This document shows, piece by piece, positions 1 through 9,967 of a stretch of DNA of 26,112 nt (its first letter is position 1; each line of letters starts with the position of its first letter). Below the pieces are notes generated by a model. It had not been told where the DNA came from. It saw only the letters and a list, made by a program, of their open reading frames with translations, and did not search any database. This DNA comes from Pigoraptor chileana (Eukaryota > Opisthokonta > Filasterea), in contig CALSCR010001476.1 of assembly GCA_943704495.1 (NCBI GenBank), positions 1-26,112 of the forward strand. Direction: 5' to 3'. Made by a program: the position numbers and the translations under genes.

Positions 1-77
<77 letters not shown>

Positions 78-122
78 TGTGTGAGTGCGTGCGTGCGTGC
101 GTGCGTGTGTGTGTGTGTGTGT
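1..122. repeat. (GT)n microsatellite, cut by the window edge
   Basis: An almost perfect GT dinucleotide tract of about 75 nt passes into GTGA and GTGC variants and back into GT. It lies in the intron that precedes the first visible VPS41 exon. Long alternating purine-pyrimidine tracts of this kind can adopt Z-DNA. The open frames across it (Val-Cys repeats) are artefacts of the repeat. Confidence 0.95.
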
Positions 123-300
123 GAATTATGCCCGCCTCTGCACTCCTTATTTTGTATGCATTATCATTGTTGGCTCACAAGTGGAAGAATCGCACCAAGT
201 ACAGTGCTTATCATCTTTCGCGTTCTCTATATCTGCAATCCTATGTAAACACCCCCCCCGCACACACACACACAAATCGTGCGTGCATGCATGCATGCAG

Positions 301-897
301 TTTTCATCAAGGGACTGCTGAACAGCGTCGGCACACACGTGGACCCCATCCGCATCATCAAACGAATCAAAGCGGGTATGGAAATACCGGGCCTGCGCGA
401 CGCCCTCGTCAAAATCCTCCACGACTACAACTTGCAGGTTTGTGTGATTGTTTTTGTTGTGATTTTCGTTGTGTGCTGATGCATATTTTTTCGTTTTTTT
501 GGTTTGTTGTTTTTTGTTTTGGTATTTGGTTTGATTTGATTTTAATTGAATTCGACCCACATGGATAAACTTTCCTTGCGAATGTGTGCATTAATTCCCT
601 GTGTGCCTGTCTCTCTCCCCTCTTGTGGAGTCCGCGGGTGTAGCCCCCGAGATACTGACCTAAAAAAAAACCGTGCATCTCTCTCCCCTTTTTTTCTCCT
701 TTGGAGACACATCGCCAAAGCCACTGACTTGGATCCTACATCCCTTTCTTTTTACTTTCTTATTTTTGCTGGACTTGCGTTGCAGATCTCCCTTCGTGAG
801 GGTTGTAAAAAAATTCTCGTGAGTGACAGCGTCGCCTTGTCAGAGCGTCTTTACCGAGCGCAACGGAGGGCCGTTTATGTTGCTGGTGCGTGTACGC

Positions 898-928
<31 letters not shown>

Positions 929-1676
929 GTATGTGCATATGTGCTTTTGTTGTTTGACTTACCTTCCATACTAGCGTATACTTATGTTTTTGGGACAAAA
1001 GCTGTGGATATATTCTTTTGAATGCGACAAAATGTCAGAAAAATCCACGCTCGACTGAAAATGAGCAATACGTATGTGACGCTGCCACCTTGTCTCTTCC
1101 ATTTGCCCTACAGAGGCAACCACGTGCTCTCTCTGCGGCGGATATGCTCTGTCAGATGGTATGTGGGGCCAAAGGACAGTGAAAGACTCATCACCTTTAT
1201 CCCTCTCTCACACTCTCTCGCTTGTGGAGTCCATCAGCACGTCAGCTAAGACACTGACTTGATTCCTGCATCCTGTGTATGGATATTGGACGTTGATGGG
1301 CTTTATATTCGCTTGGCCGCATTGAGTGGCACCAATAGGCAACTAATTAATTATAATTTTCTTCCAACCCTTTGTACTTTTACAACACAAAACAACAAAA
1401 AACAAAATAGGCCGCCGCGAAAAGGTTGCGATTATAGTGTTTCTCTGTCGGCACGTGTGCCACGACCACTGTCTGCGGCGACCACGAGACGATGCGGGTG
1501 CGGGTGCGGGTGCGCCTTCCAAAGGACAGGTTGCGGCTGTCAAGCAAGGCGTCCAGTCGTCGTCATCGCCGTCGCCCGCTCAGGGACGGAAGGGCGCCGC
1601 GGTCACCTCGGAGCCCCGCATGTTCTGTCCGGTCTGCACAAGTGGGCCACAGTCAAAGAAAGGAAAGGGAAAGTGA
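301..1676 (+). CDS. VPS41: VPS41, HOPS complex subunit (C-terminal part, 5' end outside the window)
   Basis: VPS41 is a subunit of the HOPS tethering complex, which drives late endosome-lysosome/vacuole fusion with Rab7. Four exons are visible: 301-437, 786-885, 1114-1158 and 1411-1676. All junctions are GT-AG and all phases agree, giving 181 complete codons and a TGA stop. The first exon reads LLNSVGTHVDPIRIIKRIK and then GMEIPGLRDALVKILHDYNL, which matches the end of the clathrin-heavy-chain-repeat region of VPS41. The next reads LREGCKKILVSDSVAL, also a VPS41 hallmark. The last two exons form the C-terminal RING-H2 finger: CSLC, then CRHVCHDHC (CxHxxHxxC), then FCPVC close to the stop. The loop before the last CxxC is a Gly/Ala/Ser-rich insert of about 50 residues, much longer than in animals. 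The upstream acceptor is at 299-300. Identification is very secure; the missing N-terminal WD40/TPR part lies to the left. Confidence 0.96.
611..745 (+). repeat. Two copies of a dispersed intronic repeat
   Basis: Within the first visible VPS41 intron, a unit with the order CT-rich tract, TTGTGGAGTCC, variable spacer, ACTGACTTGG, ATCCTACATC occurs twice about 70 nt apart (roughly 611-660 and 678-745). The second copy is the better match over its right half. The same unit recurs at 1203-1272 and, in the opposite strand, at 22416-22563. No similarity to a known transposable element is evident to me. Confidence 0.7.
899..922. repeat. (TA)n microsatellite
   Basis: An uninterrupted TA run lies a few bases after the donor of the second visible VPS41 intron. 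Confidence 0.9.
1203..1272 (+). repeat. Dispersed intronic repeat, third copy
   Basis: This is the best preserved forward copy. It has a CTCTC-rich start, CTTGTGGAGTCCATCAGC, then CTAAGACACTGACTTGATTC and CTGCATCC. It sits in the intron between the two RING-coding exons of VPS41, in the same direction as the gene. Confidence 0.75.
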
Positions 1677-2563
1677 GGTGCAGTGACTGTGCCGGCACTG
1701 ACTACACACACGTGGCCCCAATTCCACTTGTAAAATGGACCTCGCCAATCACCGCTCGCTGTCTGTATATGAAGGGCCTGCTTTGCCGGAAAAATAACAA
1801 ACTGCGGGTAAACTTTGTGCCTGGTTTCGCATATCGCATTCATTGACAGGGATCGATATATATATTATATGTGTGTGTGTGTTGTGTGAGTGTGTGTGTT
1901 GTTATGTTTTGTGTGTGTGTGTGTGTGTATGTGGGAGTGTGGGACTTGTGCGTGTGTGTATGTAGTGGATAGGTTAACAACTTTGCCCAGCCCCCAGTGC
2001 GCACAATAACCTCCTTCCAGCACTATAGCTATCTATTAGCATGTTCCAGAAGCGCAGAGGGCTTCACTATTCCCTGTCGCAAATGCGCCCACTACTGGCA
2101 TATAGAAAGGCCTGTGGTCTTTTGTCCACTATTACATTGTTATTATCAGTGGGGAGAATCAGATGTCCGAGCGAGTCGTTCGTGGTCCGACAAAGCGGCA
2201 AAGGGCCATTATCACTGCACTTCAGCCAGACTGGCGGTGTTGTAATGTATGGAGTGTGGCATATTCAAAGTACGCGCCCTCCCAGTCCTTTACGTTGTGA
2301 TTTGACGAAACTGTGTACATAAAAAGTGAAAATATATTATCGCCCGCAAATTGGGCTGTCAAAATGTGTTACACCAAATCAGTGCCCACGTGACCTGTCG
2401 GTATACTTTCATCCCGGTCCACATGCACAGTCACGTGAAACAAAACCGTACTGGGCACACAAAACTATGATTTACCAAAACTATGAATTTGACAAAATCC
2501 ATCCACTTGACTTTCCCTTTTGGTGTTTTTTATCTTTCGTGTAAGGAAAACACAATAGTAGCC
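1677..2563. other. Intergenic region between VPS41 and the PPR gene
   Basis: 887 bp without a convincing gene. It should hold the VPS41 3' UTR and the PPR promoter. A (TG)n tract with interruptions lies at about 1868-1930. The 11-nt sequence CAAAACTATGA occurs twice at 2460-2487. I found no clear AATAAA or TATA element. The short open frames here (up to 93 codons) lack family signatures and overlap one another in different frames. Confidence 0.6.
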
Positions 2564-4225
2564 ATGCTGTCTGCTGTTCGTGCGTCGACGCGTGTGTTGT
2601 GCGCCGCACAAACACGCGGTGTCTTTGGCCTCCGCGTGTGGAATGCGCTGACTCCAGCCCACGCGTCTCCACTGACAAATGCATCCGTGGCAGTGGCAAG
2701 GGTTCACGCGTCGTCGGTTGTATCGGAGGACGACTCTCTCGCAACGAGGGGCTCTCAGTATAGGGTCAACAGCCCATCCACCTTCGAAGGAAGTGGAAAT
2801 CGAAGTGGAAGTGGAAACGAGGCCGCAAAGATACTGATGGTCCGCCTGCACAACGCCATCAAAAGCGACGACCCCGCACAGGCGCTCGCTATATTCGACC
2901 ATGAGCGGCGTCTGCGAAACCCGAATATTGACGATGGCCACTATAATACGGCAATTCGTGCGTGCGCCGACGCGCGAAAAGGATTCCGCGCTGTAACGTA
3001 CTACCACGAGATGCGCAAGGCTCGCCTGGAACCATCGCAATTCACCTTTGCGATGCTCTTCTCTGCTTTTGCCAACAATTTTTCGGGACAACTTGTCCGC
3101 GAGGCCCGATCGTTCCGGAGGGAAATGGATTTTCGCAGGATTGCGCCCGCCACACGCACACTCTGCTCGTACATTAGCGTCTTTTCGCGTGCCCATCTGG
3201 ATGAGGAAGCATTTTCTCTACTGGACACTGGTCGCACGCTGGAGGAGAGGGAGCACGACCGCCAACTTGGCCGCTCGTTCAGGCTTCCTGAGGGCTGGCC
3301 AGATGACCGTGTCTTCAACGCCGTGTCTTATGCATGCACAACTCCCGCCCTGCGCAACAAGCTGATGGCCAAGATGGATGCGAGTGGAGTGCCTGTGGCA
3401 AGTGCCCACATTTACATGTTTCTCAAGGCTGCGTTTATCCATCTTGTTCAGAAGCCCGGTGATGTCTCTGCTCCAACTGAGGATGGCGTTGTATCTCTGC
3501 ACAAGCTTGACTCGCATAATGTTGATGCGGCCACTATCGAATCCATGCGGAAAGCTGCCGACGATGTGTTTGAAATTGCGCGCCAACGCGGGATCGTTGT
3601 AGATGACAAGACGCACACATTCATTCTCAACGTGGATGGCCTTGTCGATCCCCTCAAGCACCTGGAGAGCCTCAAGAGGGAGCGTGGAGGCGCTGGTATT
3701 TCGGGTAAACTGGTCGGTAGTGCTATTGATGCGCTGTCGGCGGCACAGCGTCACAGTGACGCCATCGCCGTGTACAAGGACTGCGTTGCCGGGCGCGATG
3801 GACTCTCCGTCGACCAGCTGATTGTGGAAGCGGCTGCGTCGGCTTATGGATCTGCCGGGGACATGGAGGGCGCGGAGGCACTGCTTTCAAGCGTGCTCAA
3901 CGGCGGCAATCTGTTCCCATCCGATAGGGTATTCCAGGGCGTTTTGGCGGCGGCGATGACACGTGGAGACTGGGCCGAGGTGAAGCGGGCGCTCGAGTCG
4001 TTTCTGGAGTATCAAAGAGTACCTGCGCAAAATGACGCCAGCGATGCGCTTCGATGGGTGCGCACGCATGCACCCGACCACGTTGACGAGGCTGTAACAC
4101 TCCTTGGGAAGGCACACGACGCCAAGCAGATTCGTCTTGGTCGGGTTCCTAACCCAACAAGCAAGTTTCGGATGATGATGGAGAGGCATCAGTCCCTGCA
4201 GCAGATGCAACCCTCATCTTCGTGA
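2564..4225 (+). CDS. PPR-like helical-repeat protein, probably mitochondrial
   Basis: A single-exon gene of 553 residues. I chose the ATG at 2564 because it follows GTAGCC and opens a typical mitochondrial presequence (MLSAVRASTRVLCAAQTRG: Arg, Ala and Ser, no acidic residues). An in-frame ATG at 2483 would add 27 less plausible residues. The body has tandem helix pairs of pentatricopeptide type, for example at about residues 90-165 (HYNTAIRACADARKG, then AVTYYHEMRKARLEPSQFTF) and at about 390-470 (SDAIAVYKDCVAG, then AAASAYGSAGDMEGAEALL). PPR proteins bind single-stranded RNA in mitochondria or plastids and act in transcript processing, stability or translation. The repeats are divergent, the RNA target cannot be read from them, and no catalytic domain (SMR, PRORP, DYW) is visible. 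Class confidence is good; exact function is unknown. Confidence 0.85.
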   Translation: MLSAVRASTRVLCAAQTRGVFGLRVWNALTPAHASPLTNASVAVARVHASSVVSEDDSLATRGSQYRVNSPSTFEGSGNRSGSGNEAAKILMVRLHNAIKSDDPAQALAIFDHERRLRNPNIDDGHYNTAIRACADARKGFRAVTYYHEMRKARLEPSQFTFAMLFSAFANNFSGQLVREARSFRREMDFRRIAPATRTLCSYISVFSRAHLDEEAFSLLDTGRTLEEREHDRQLGRSFRLPEGWPDDRVFNAVSYACTTPALRNKLMAKMDASGVPVASAHIYMFLKAAFIHLVQKPGDVSAPTEDGVVSLHKLDSHNVDAATIESMRKAADDVFEIARQRGIVVDDKTHTFILNVDGLVDPLKHLESLKRERGGAGISGKLVGSAIDALSAAQRHSDAIAVYKDCVAGRDGLSVDQLIVEAAASAYGSAGDMEGAEALLSSVLNGGNLFPSDRVFQGVLAAAMTRGDWAEVKRALESFLEYQRVPAQNDASDALRWVRTHAPDHVDEAVTLLGKAHDAKQIRLGRVPNPTSKFRMMMERHQSLQQMQPSSS

Positions 4226-5106
4226 GCGTGTGCACTTCTGCACTGAGAAATATGAGCGCCCCAACTGAATGGCAGTGTGTGTGTGTGGTGGGTGTGTTTG
4301 TGTGTGCTGCCGGGTGAATACCTTGTGTGCGCGCGTGTGTATATGTGTATGTGCGGACCTGCTCGGGCCACTTCGCTTCGGCAGTTGTTGGTTTTGTTTC
4401 AAGAAGCGTACTACTTAATTTGCAACAATAGTAAACTCTGATGTATCTCGCCCATTTCATACCAAATCGATATTATCGACATATCTGCGCTTTGAACACA
4501 GAACGAAGACGCACACACACATCACACACACACACACATACCACACACACTCACATAGGGCACGAAATTTCATAGAATGTGTGTATTGGCAACATGTGTG
4601 TACAAGTCACACATGTATGCACAGACACACATACACACCCAAACGCGCACACGCACGCACACGCGATGAAGAAAGGAAATGAGACAACCAGAAGAAAGGA
4701 GAAAGCAACACATAACAAACGACGGGGGCGCAGCAGCGTGACACAACACGAAACAACTTGCAGAGGTAGAGAGAAAAAAGAGAAACAAACAATTGTGGTT
4801 GTAATAATGCGCAAATAATTCGCAATCGAAACTTTGATGCAAAGACATGAGACAGCACACAAACGACTGTGCCAATTATGTGTGAGTGTGTGTGTGTGTG
4901 GGAGGGGAGAGTCACTCATAACTAGTGCGCTACAAACGCCCCCGCATCGCCCACGGACAGGGAGTAAAAGTGTGAGGCAAAGCAACCAAATGCTCACACA
5001 CCATCAGCCACCCGACAAAACTATACTGAGATGTGCCAAAGAAACGACCCTCAAATTCAGTGCGTTTTTCAATTCGATTTGCATTCTTTTTCCCGATGAA
5101 GCCTCA
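4226..5106. other. Intergenic region between convergent genes, rich in CA repeats
   Basis: 881 bp separate the 3' ends of the PPR gene and the LRRFIP-like gene, so the stretch should contain both 3' UTRs. It holds interrupted GT tracts (4276-4350), CA tracts (4509-4556 and 4600-4665), a purine-rich stretch (4665-4790) and another GT tract near 4880-4902. Open frames rich in Thr-His or Val-Cys come from these repeats and are not genes. I see no other gene. Confidence 0.6.
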
Positions 5107-6823
5107 CTAGCGCTTGGCACTGAGCACTTTGCTCTTTAGCATGTCGATTTCAGCCTTGAGATCTGCAATTTGCTGCGCCTGCTGCTTGATCTCCCTCTGC
5201 GACTTACGCGCCTCTGACCTTAGATTGCGGCACGTCTCCTCCTGCTTGTCAAAACGAAAATCCATGTGTGAGCGTAAGTGTGAGTGGGTGTGAATGAGTG
5301 TGAGTGAGTGTGAGTGAGTGAGAGAGTGAGTGCGCGTGTGTGTGTGACTCTACCTGCATATCTAAACTACCCCAATTCGGAAACCCACCCCTTCCGCAAT
5401 GTCCTTTTCAAGCAATTCAACGCGTTGGTTTGCCTTTGTAAGCTGCCTTTCTGCACGTCCCCGGGCGAGTGCCTCCTCTTCGTACTTGCGTTCAAGCTCA
5501 CGTGAGTCGGCATCGACGGATGGGCGGCGCACCAGTGTCCCTTCATGTGCGAAAACACAAAAACATAAACAGAAGCATATGAGCACACACAGACACACAC
5601 ACAAACACCGATACACATGCATACAACCACACACACACACAAGCACAAGAACAAGCACAACACCCCCATGTATGTCAGGCAAGCACACACATCACAACGG
5701 AAATCATCACGCATTCATCCAGCACATACGTGGGGCTTCCGTTGTCTCTGCAATCTTGATGCGTTCCTGCAGACGAACATTCTCAATGCGCAGACGGGCA
5801 GAGCTCTCCGAAAGCACGCTATGGTCTTTTCGGAGCTCAGACAGCTCTTCCTCTGTGTGGCATTTGATTTGGAGAGAGACGGTGGGCGTGCATGATGAGC
5901 GTGATGTGTGGATGTGCGTGGATGTCACAGACCATGATCACATCAATGAACTCAATGCACACACAAAATACACTCCCTGCAATACTCCAGCTGTTCGTTT
6001 TGTTTGCAGATTGCAGTATTTTGGCGCAACGCACCTGTTTTGGTTAGAGATTGCCGCAACTCCTTGGCCTCTTTTAGAGATTCCTCAGCCAATGCGGAAG
6101 CGGCAATCGACTCTGAAGATGGCTGCGCATTCAATGCCGCATTACTGCAGTCACGATTCAAAGAAGCGCGAGTGAGTGAGTGAGTGAGTGTGTGAGCGAG
6201 AGAGAGAGAGAGTGTGTGTGTGTGCGATGCGGACGTCAGGATTTCTGCCATACAAACACTAAGCATGATATGGGTGAAACCATGGCACGGTAGTCCATAG
6301 TCCCAACGCCCAATGCGCACAGCACACACTGGCACAACAATAGAAAACACAAACGAAGAACATTTTGTGTGTTTTTTGCCCGAGTGACAGGCGACGCAAT
6401 TCATCGCATCAACAAATGACACTATTGGATAGACAAAAGACACGCCGCACAGGGGAGACATGACGCAATCTCGCATCGCATTCCTTACCCAAGTTCCTCT
6501 AGCTTGGTTGCCAATTGCTGCTTCTCAATTTTCACTTCTTCAAGCTCTTGCGACGTCTTGATTGTGGTGGCGTGGTCGGAAAAAACACGAAGCGGCAAGA
6601 TTCGATGCGAGTGTAAGACAGCGTATGCAAAACCATAAAATAAACAAACGGCACAAATGGGAACGGACGCGAGGCATCATGGTGTATGATACCCACAATG
6701 GCGAGGCGCTGTTGGGATTGAGTTGCGTGCATCTTTGACTGTTTCAGCAGTGAGCGCAGTTCGGCCAATTGCTCATCACGGTCCTCAAGACTGCAATCGC
6801 AATGTGTTGAGTGTGGTTCATGT

Positions 6824-6865
<42 letters not shown>

Positions 6866-7405
6866 ATATGTGAGTTGGTGTGGGTGTGGTGTGGGTGTGG
6901 GTGTATATAAAAATGGGCGAGTGGGGCGAGTGTGGAATGTATTTCGTAAGGTGAGTGCATGCATTCTGTCCCAAAGTGCCAATTGAGGAATATCGTCACA
7001 AAACCTCAGCCTCTTCATCACTCACTCAACTAGACGCCTGTCCACATATATTCTCTCTTTCTCCTCCACCCCTTTCTCTTCCTCTCTCCTTATTGTGCCT
7101 GAACACATATGTCGTCACCTATCAAACATCGATGCTGTATCAATCTATCTATCAATGCAGCCGCGTGTTGTTTGTTTCATGGCAGCCGTTTTGACGATTA
7201 CCATGTAACCGCAACACACACACACACACAATCATCATCATCACAAGTAATGTCAGATACAACATCGAACCACCCACGTGTCTTTCAGGTGTTCGATGGC
7301 AAAGCGGAGGGCGGCCTTAGACGACTCGACCATGTCCTTCGATTCGAGCGCCTTGTCTAGCTGGTCTTTCAGCAGTGCGAGCTTCTCAATAGGCTATTTG
7401 TATGA

Positions 7406-7452
<47 letters not shown>

Positions 7453-8334
7453 TGCGTAAAAAAGTATATGTGGGTCGGTAGGACTCGTTAATCGTCGCCA
7501 TACAATATCACTGTGTTTGCCGCATTCGAGAATATATGCTTTTGTTTTCGTCGTTTCAGACGCACAATGAGACATAGACATGCCCATATAAATACACACA
7601 CACAAACAACAACCGCACAAATACACAGACACAGACACAAAGAGAGAAACAGACACACACAGAGACGCACACAAACATATATACATACAAACACAGACAT
7701 ACACACACAAGCGCATGACATGAGTATGTACCTGGTTGATTGCAGTGCCTCCCTCGTGCGGTTTTTGCTGCAAAAGCGCACAACGGACATCACAAACTGT
7801 CATTAGTATTGTTGTGGACATATACAAAACACTATTGCGTGGCATGTGGGATGCCCACCTCCAGCGCCGATTGGATGCGCTCTTGCCTCACGAGCTTGTC
7901 GATTTCGGTTATTTCGTTGAATTTATCCGTGAGCTTTTCCTCTTCCTACACATACACATTATTGTGTGCGACAGCATCGACAAAAGATTAATAATGGTGG
8001 AATGAATTGCTGAAAACACACAAGAGTACGCACCACACGTACATAAATGAAAGTGGCCAAAAGTGCATCCATCCACACGCACTGAGTGCTGCAAGAGACC
8101 AACAACCAACAACACAGATATGATCCGAATGGACATGCAATCCACACTCAGCTAGCCACATACCTTCCGCTGTATGCTCTCCTGTCGTGTCTCAATGGCC
8201 ACACGCGCCTCTTTGCGCGCCTTTCGTTTTGCAGCCAGCCGCGACTCGGCGTCGTTGGCCAACTGCGACAACACTGCATCTTCACTGACGTGCGTCCGCC
8301 GCGCCGTGCGACCCACAGTCCCTGTCGAGCTCAT
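5107..8334 (-). CDS. LRRFIP-like coiled-coil protein
   Basis: Ten exons read leftward: 8334-8164, 7945-7859, 7767-7732, 7393-7278, 6790-6697, 6556-6489, 6144-6035, 5852-5730, 5540-5389 and 5244-5107. All nine introns are GT-AG and every phase agrees, giving 364 residues ending ...VLSAKR and TAG. The N-terminus has LSQLANDAESRLAAKRKARK (about residues 22-41), the conserved start of the LRRFIP family (PF09738). Residues of exons 4-5 give AALRFAIEHLKD then LEDRDEQLAELRSLL, which resembles the family's YQVDxLKD...EEQLAELRR core. The rest is heptad-rich coiled coil. In animals LRRFIP1/2 bind the LRR of Flightless-I and act in cytoskeletal, nucleic-acid-sensing and Wnt contexts; whether those roles hold here is unknown. 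The protein is much shorter than human LRRFIP2. Several introns carry CA repeats on the sense strand close to the 3' splice site. The exon model is strong and the family call good. Confidence 0.85.
6176..6225. repeat. GAGT / GA / GT compound microsatellite
   Basis: (GAGT)n followed by (GA)n and (GT)n on the plus strand. On the sense strand of the LRRFIP-like gene this is a CA/CT-rich tract about 30-80 nt upstream of the acceptor of exon 7 (6145). Confidence 0.85.
6825..6862. repeat. (GT)n microsatellite near a 3' splice site
   Basis: A GT run in an LRRFIP-like intron. On the sense strand it is (CA)n, ending about 35 nt upstream of the acceptor of exon 5 (6791). Confidence 0.9.
7410..7445. 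repeat. (GT)n microsatellite near a 3' splice site
   Basis: A GT run that is (CA)n on the sense strand and ends about 15 nt upstream of the acceptor of LRRFIP-like exon 4 (7394). Confidence 0.9.
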
Positions 8335-9705
8335 GGTTGTAGCTCTAGATAACGCTGGCTTGTTATCTGTGCTGGTTTGCACTTTGAGCAGACCGTTCAA
8401 CGGACGCTGATTTCAACAAGGCAAAGGCCGACCACACGCCGATACCCGCGGGAATAGATAAAGTTCCGTGTTTTTTTTCCGTACGATGCCCAACCAACAC
8501 AGACGATGAACACGGGGAAACACACACACACACACACACGCACTCAGAGCGAGTGTGTGGTGCTGCAGAGATACCCGACGGACTCCTTGATCACCTCTGC
8601 ACGAATCCACCCGCTTCCGCTTCCGTTCGCACCTCCCTCAGTGCTCCTTGATGCGCACAGCTCAGCGTGGGCGTGTAATTGGTTTGGGGTTTTTGCGACC
8701 GCACCCAGCTCAAGCGTCCTATAATATATTCACCACGAGATCTATCCAGCGAAAACGCCACTATGAGGTTCCACAACACATCGACGCTGATGTGTGGAGC
8801 TTTTGATGGTGTCTTTACAAAAATCGATGTGTTTGTTTCTCTTAATCCTCTGAGTGCAATACATGTGCCCGGCGGAATCAGCTTTTCAAAACAAGCAGGC
8901 GATATACTTCCAAATATAGAAATTAAAACCATATGTAAATTAATATGGATAAAAGCTCGCAGTATTGTCTATTTGTAGAGTCAGGGAGACTATTGTTTCT
9001 ATTTATGGCTCCACCTGTCTAGTCCACAGAGTAACGGGTCGGCTCAGTCTAAGTAACATCACAAGCACAACACCGCCGTGAACCTCATCAACCACAGCAG
9101 TTCGTCGGAAGCAACCATACCGTATGGTACCAAATGTCCAGCTCATGAAGCACTCTTAGAGTGGTATTTCAAGATCGAAGAAACTGGCTGCAGAAACTAT
9201 TACGAGGCGAATGCTTTTCAGTTTTCCAAAACTGAAATAGGACAGATTCAGTATCACTGACATCACCGCGGCACTCGCGCACACACACACACGCTAAAAC
9301 ACACACACACTGATTAACAGCAGCGGGCACCCTTTTGGCTGCATACAGCAGATTGCGCTATTGCTCACTCGTGGATGGTGATACGATCTCTTGGGATTCC
9401 TGATCAGAAACCCCAATTTAATAGGGCAATTCAACTAAATTTTGAGGAACTGTACAAGTTATCGGCGGTTGCTGCTTATAAGAACTCTTAATGGTTCTTA
9501 AAGAAACGCTGCAGAAGCTCATTATAAGGCGAACGGGATTCCGAGAAAACAGTACTCTCATTTTATCACAGCACGCACGCACGTCACTCGCCGGCACACA
9601 CACACACGCAAACACACAGCATATGCACTGCACAACAGGGGTTTGGGACACGAGACCATGCAAAAGCGATGAAAAATTTTCTCGAGGCATGGAGGCATTG
9701 TATCG
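8335..9705. other. Intergenic region between EMC3 and the LRRFIP-like gene
   Basis: 1.37 kb between two leftward genes. It should hold the LRRFIP-like promoter (right of 8334) and the EMC3 3' UTR (left of 9706). A CA tract lies at 8520-8540. An open frame of 99 codons at 8679-8978 (+) is AT-rich and has no recognisable motif, so I do not call it a gene. A diverged local duplication (9176-9310 and 9499-9620) is listed separately. Confidence 0.55.
9176..9310. repeat. Diverged direct duplication, copy A (copy B at 9499-9620)
   Basis: Both copies contain AAGAAAC, a GCTGCAGAA block, and a related stretch ending AGGCGAA. About 55-60 nt further on, both have CACTCGC followed by a CA tract and then CAAACACAC or a close variant. 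The middle is poorly conserved. This looks like an old local duplication or two remnants of one repeat; I cannot assign a family. Confidence 0.45.
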
Positions 9706-9909
9706 TTAAGCCTGCTTTGATTTGAGCAATCGCTCTTCAACCCCGTCTAGCGCCCACGTGTGAGCAGTCAGTTCGAGATTCTCCGCTTCAGCCTTAAACG
9801 CCGCACGCATATCTGCCATTGGGTTTGGCGCACCGCCAGCGAGACCACCGGTCATCTGCTGCTGCATCATTTTCGACTGGTCCGCACCTGGTGTGTGTAT
9901 GTATGTGTG

Positions 9910-9967
<58 letters not shown>

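Noticed and set aside
3-248. Open frames of alternating Val-Cys (and Thr-His elsewhere, such as 4189-4460, 6744-6999, 7369-7845, 9706-10053)
   Set aside because: They are translations of GT/CA microsatellites and have no start or stop context of a gene.
8679-8978. A 99-codon open frame on the plus strand
   Set aside because: AT-rich, no motif, no splice partner and no supporting context; kept as intergenic.
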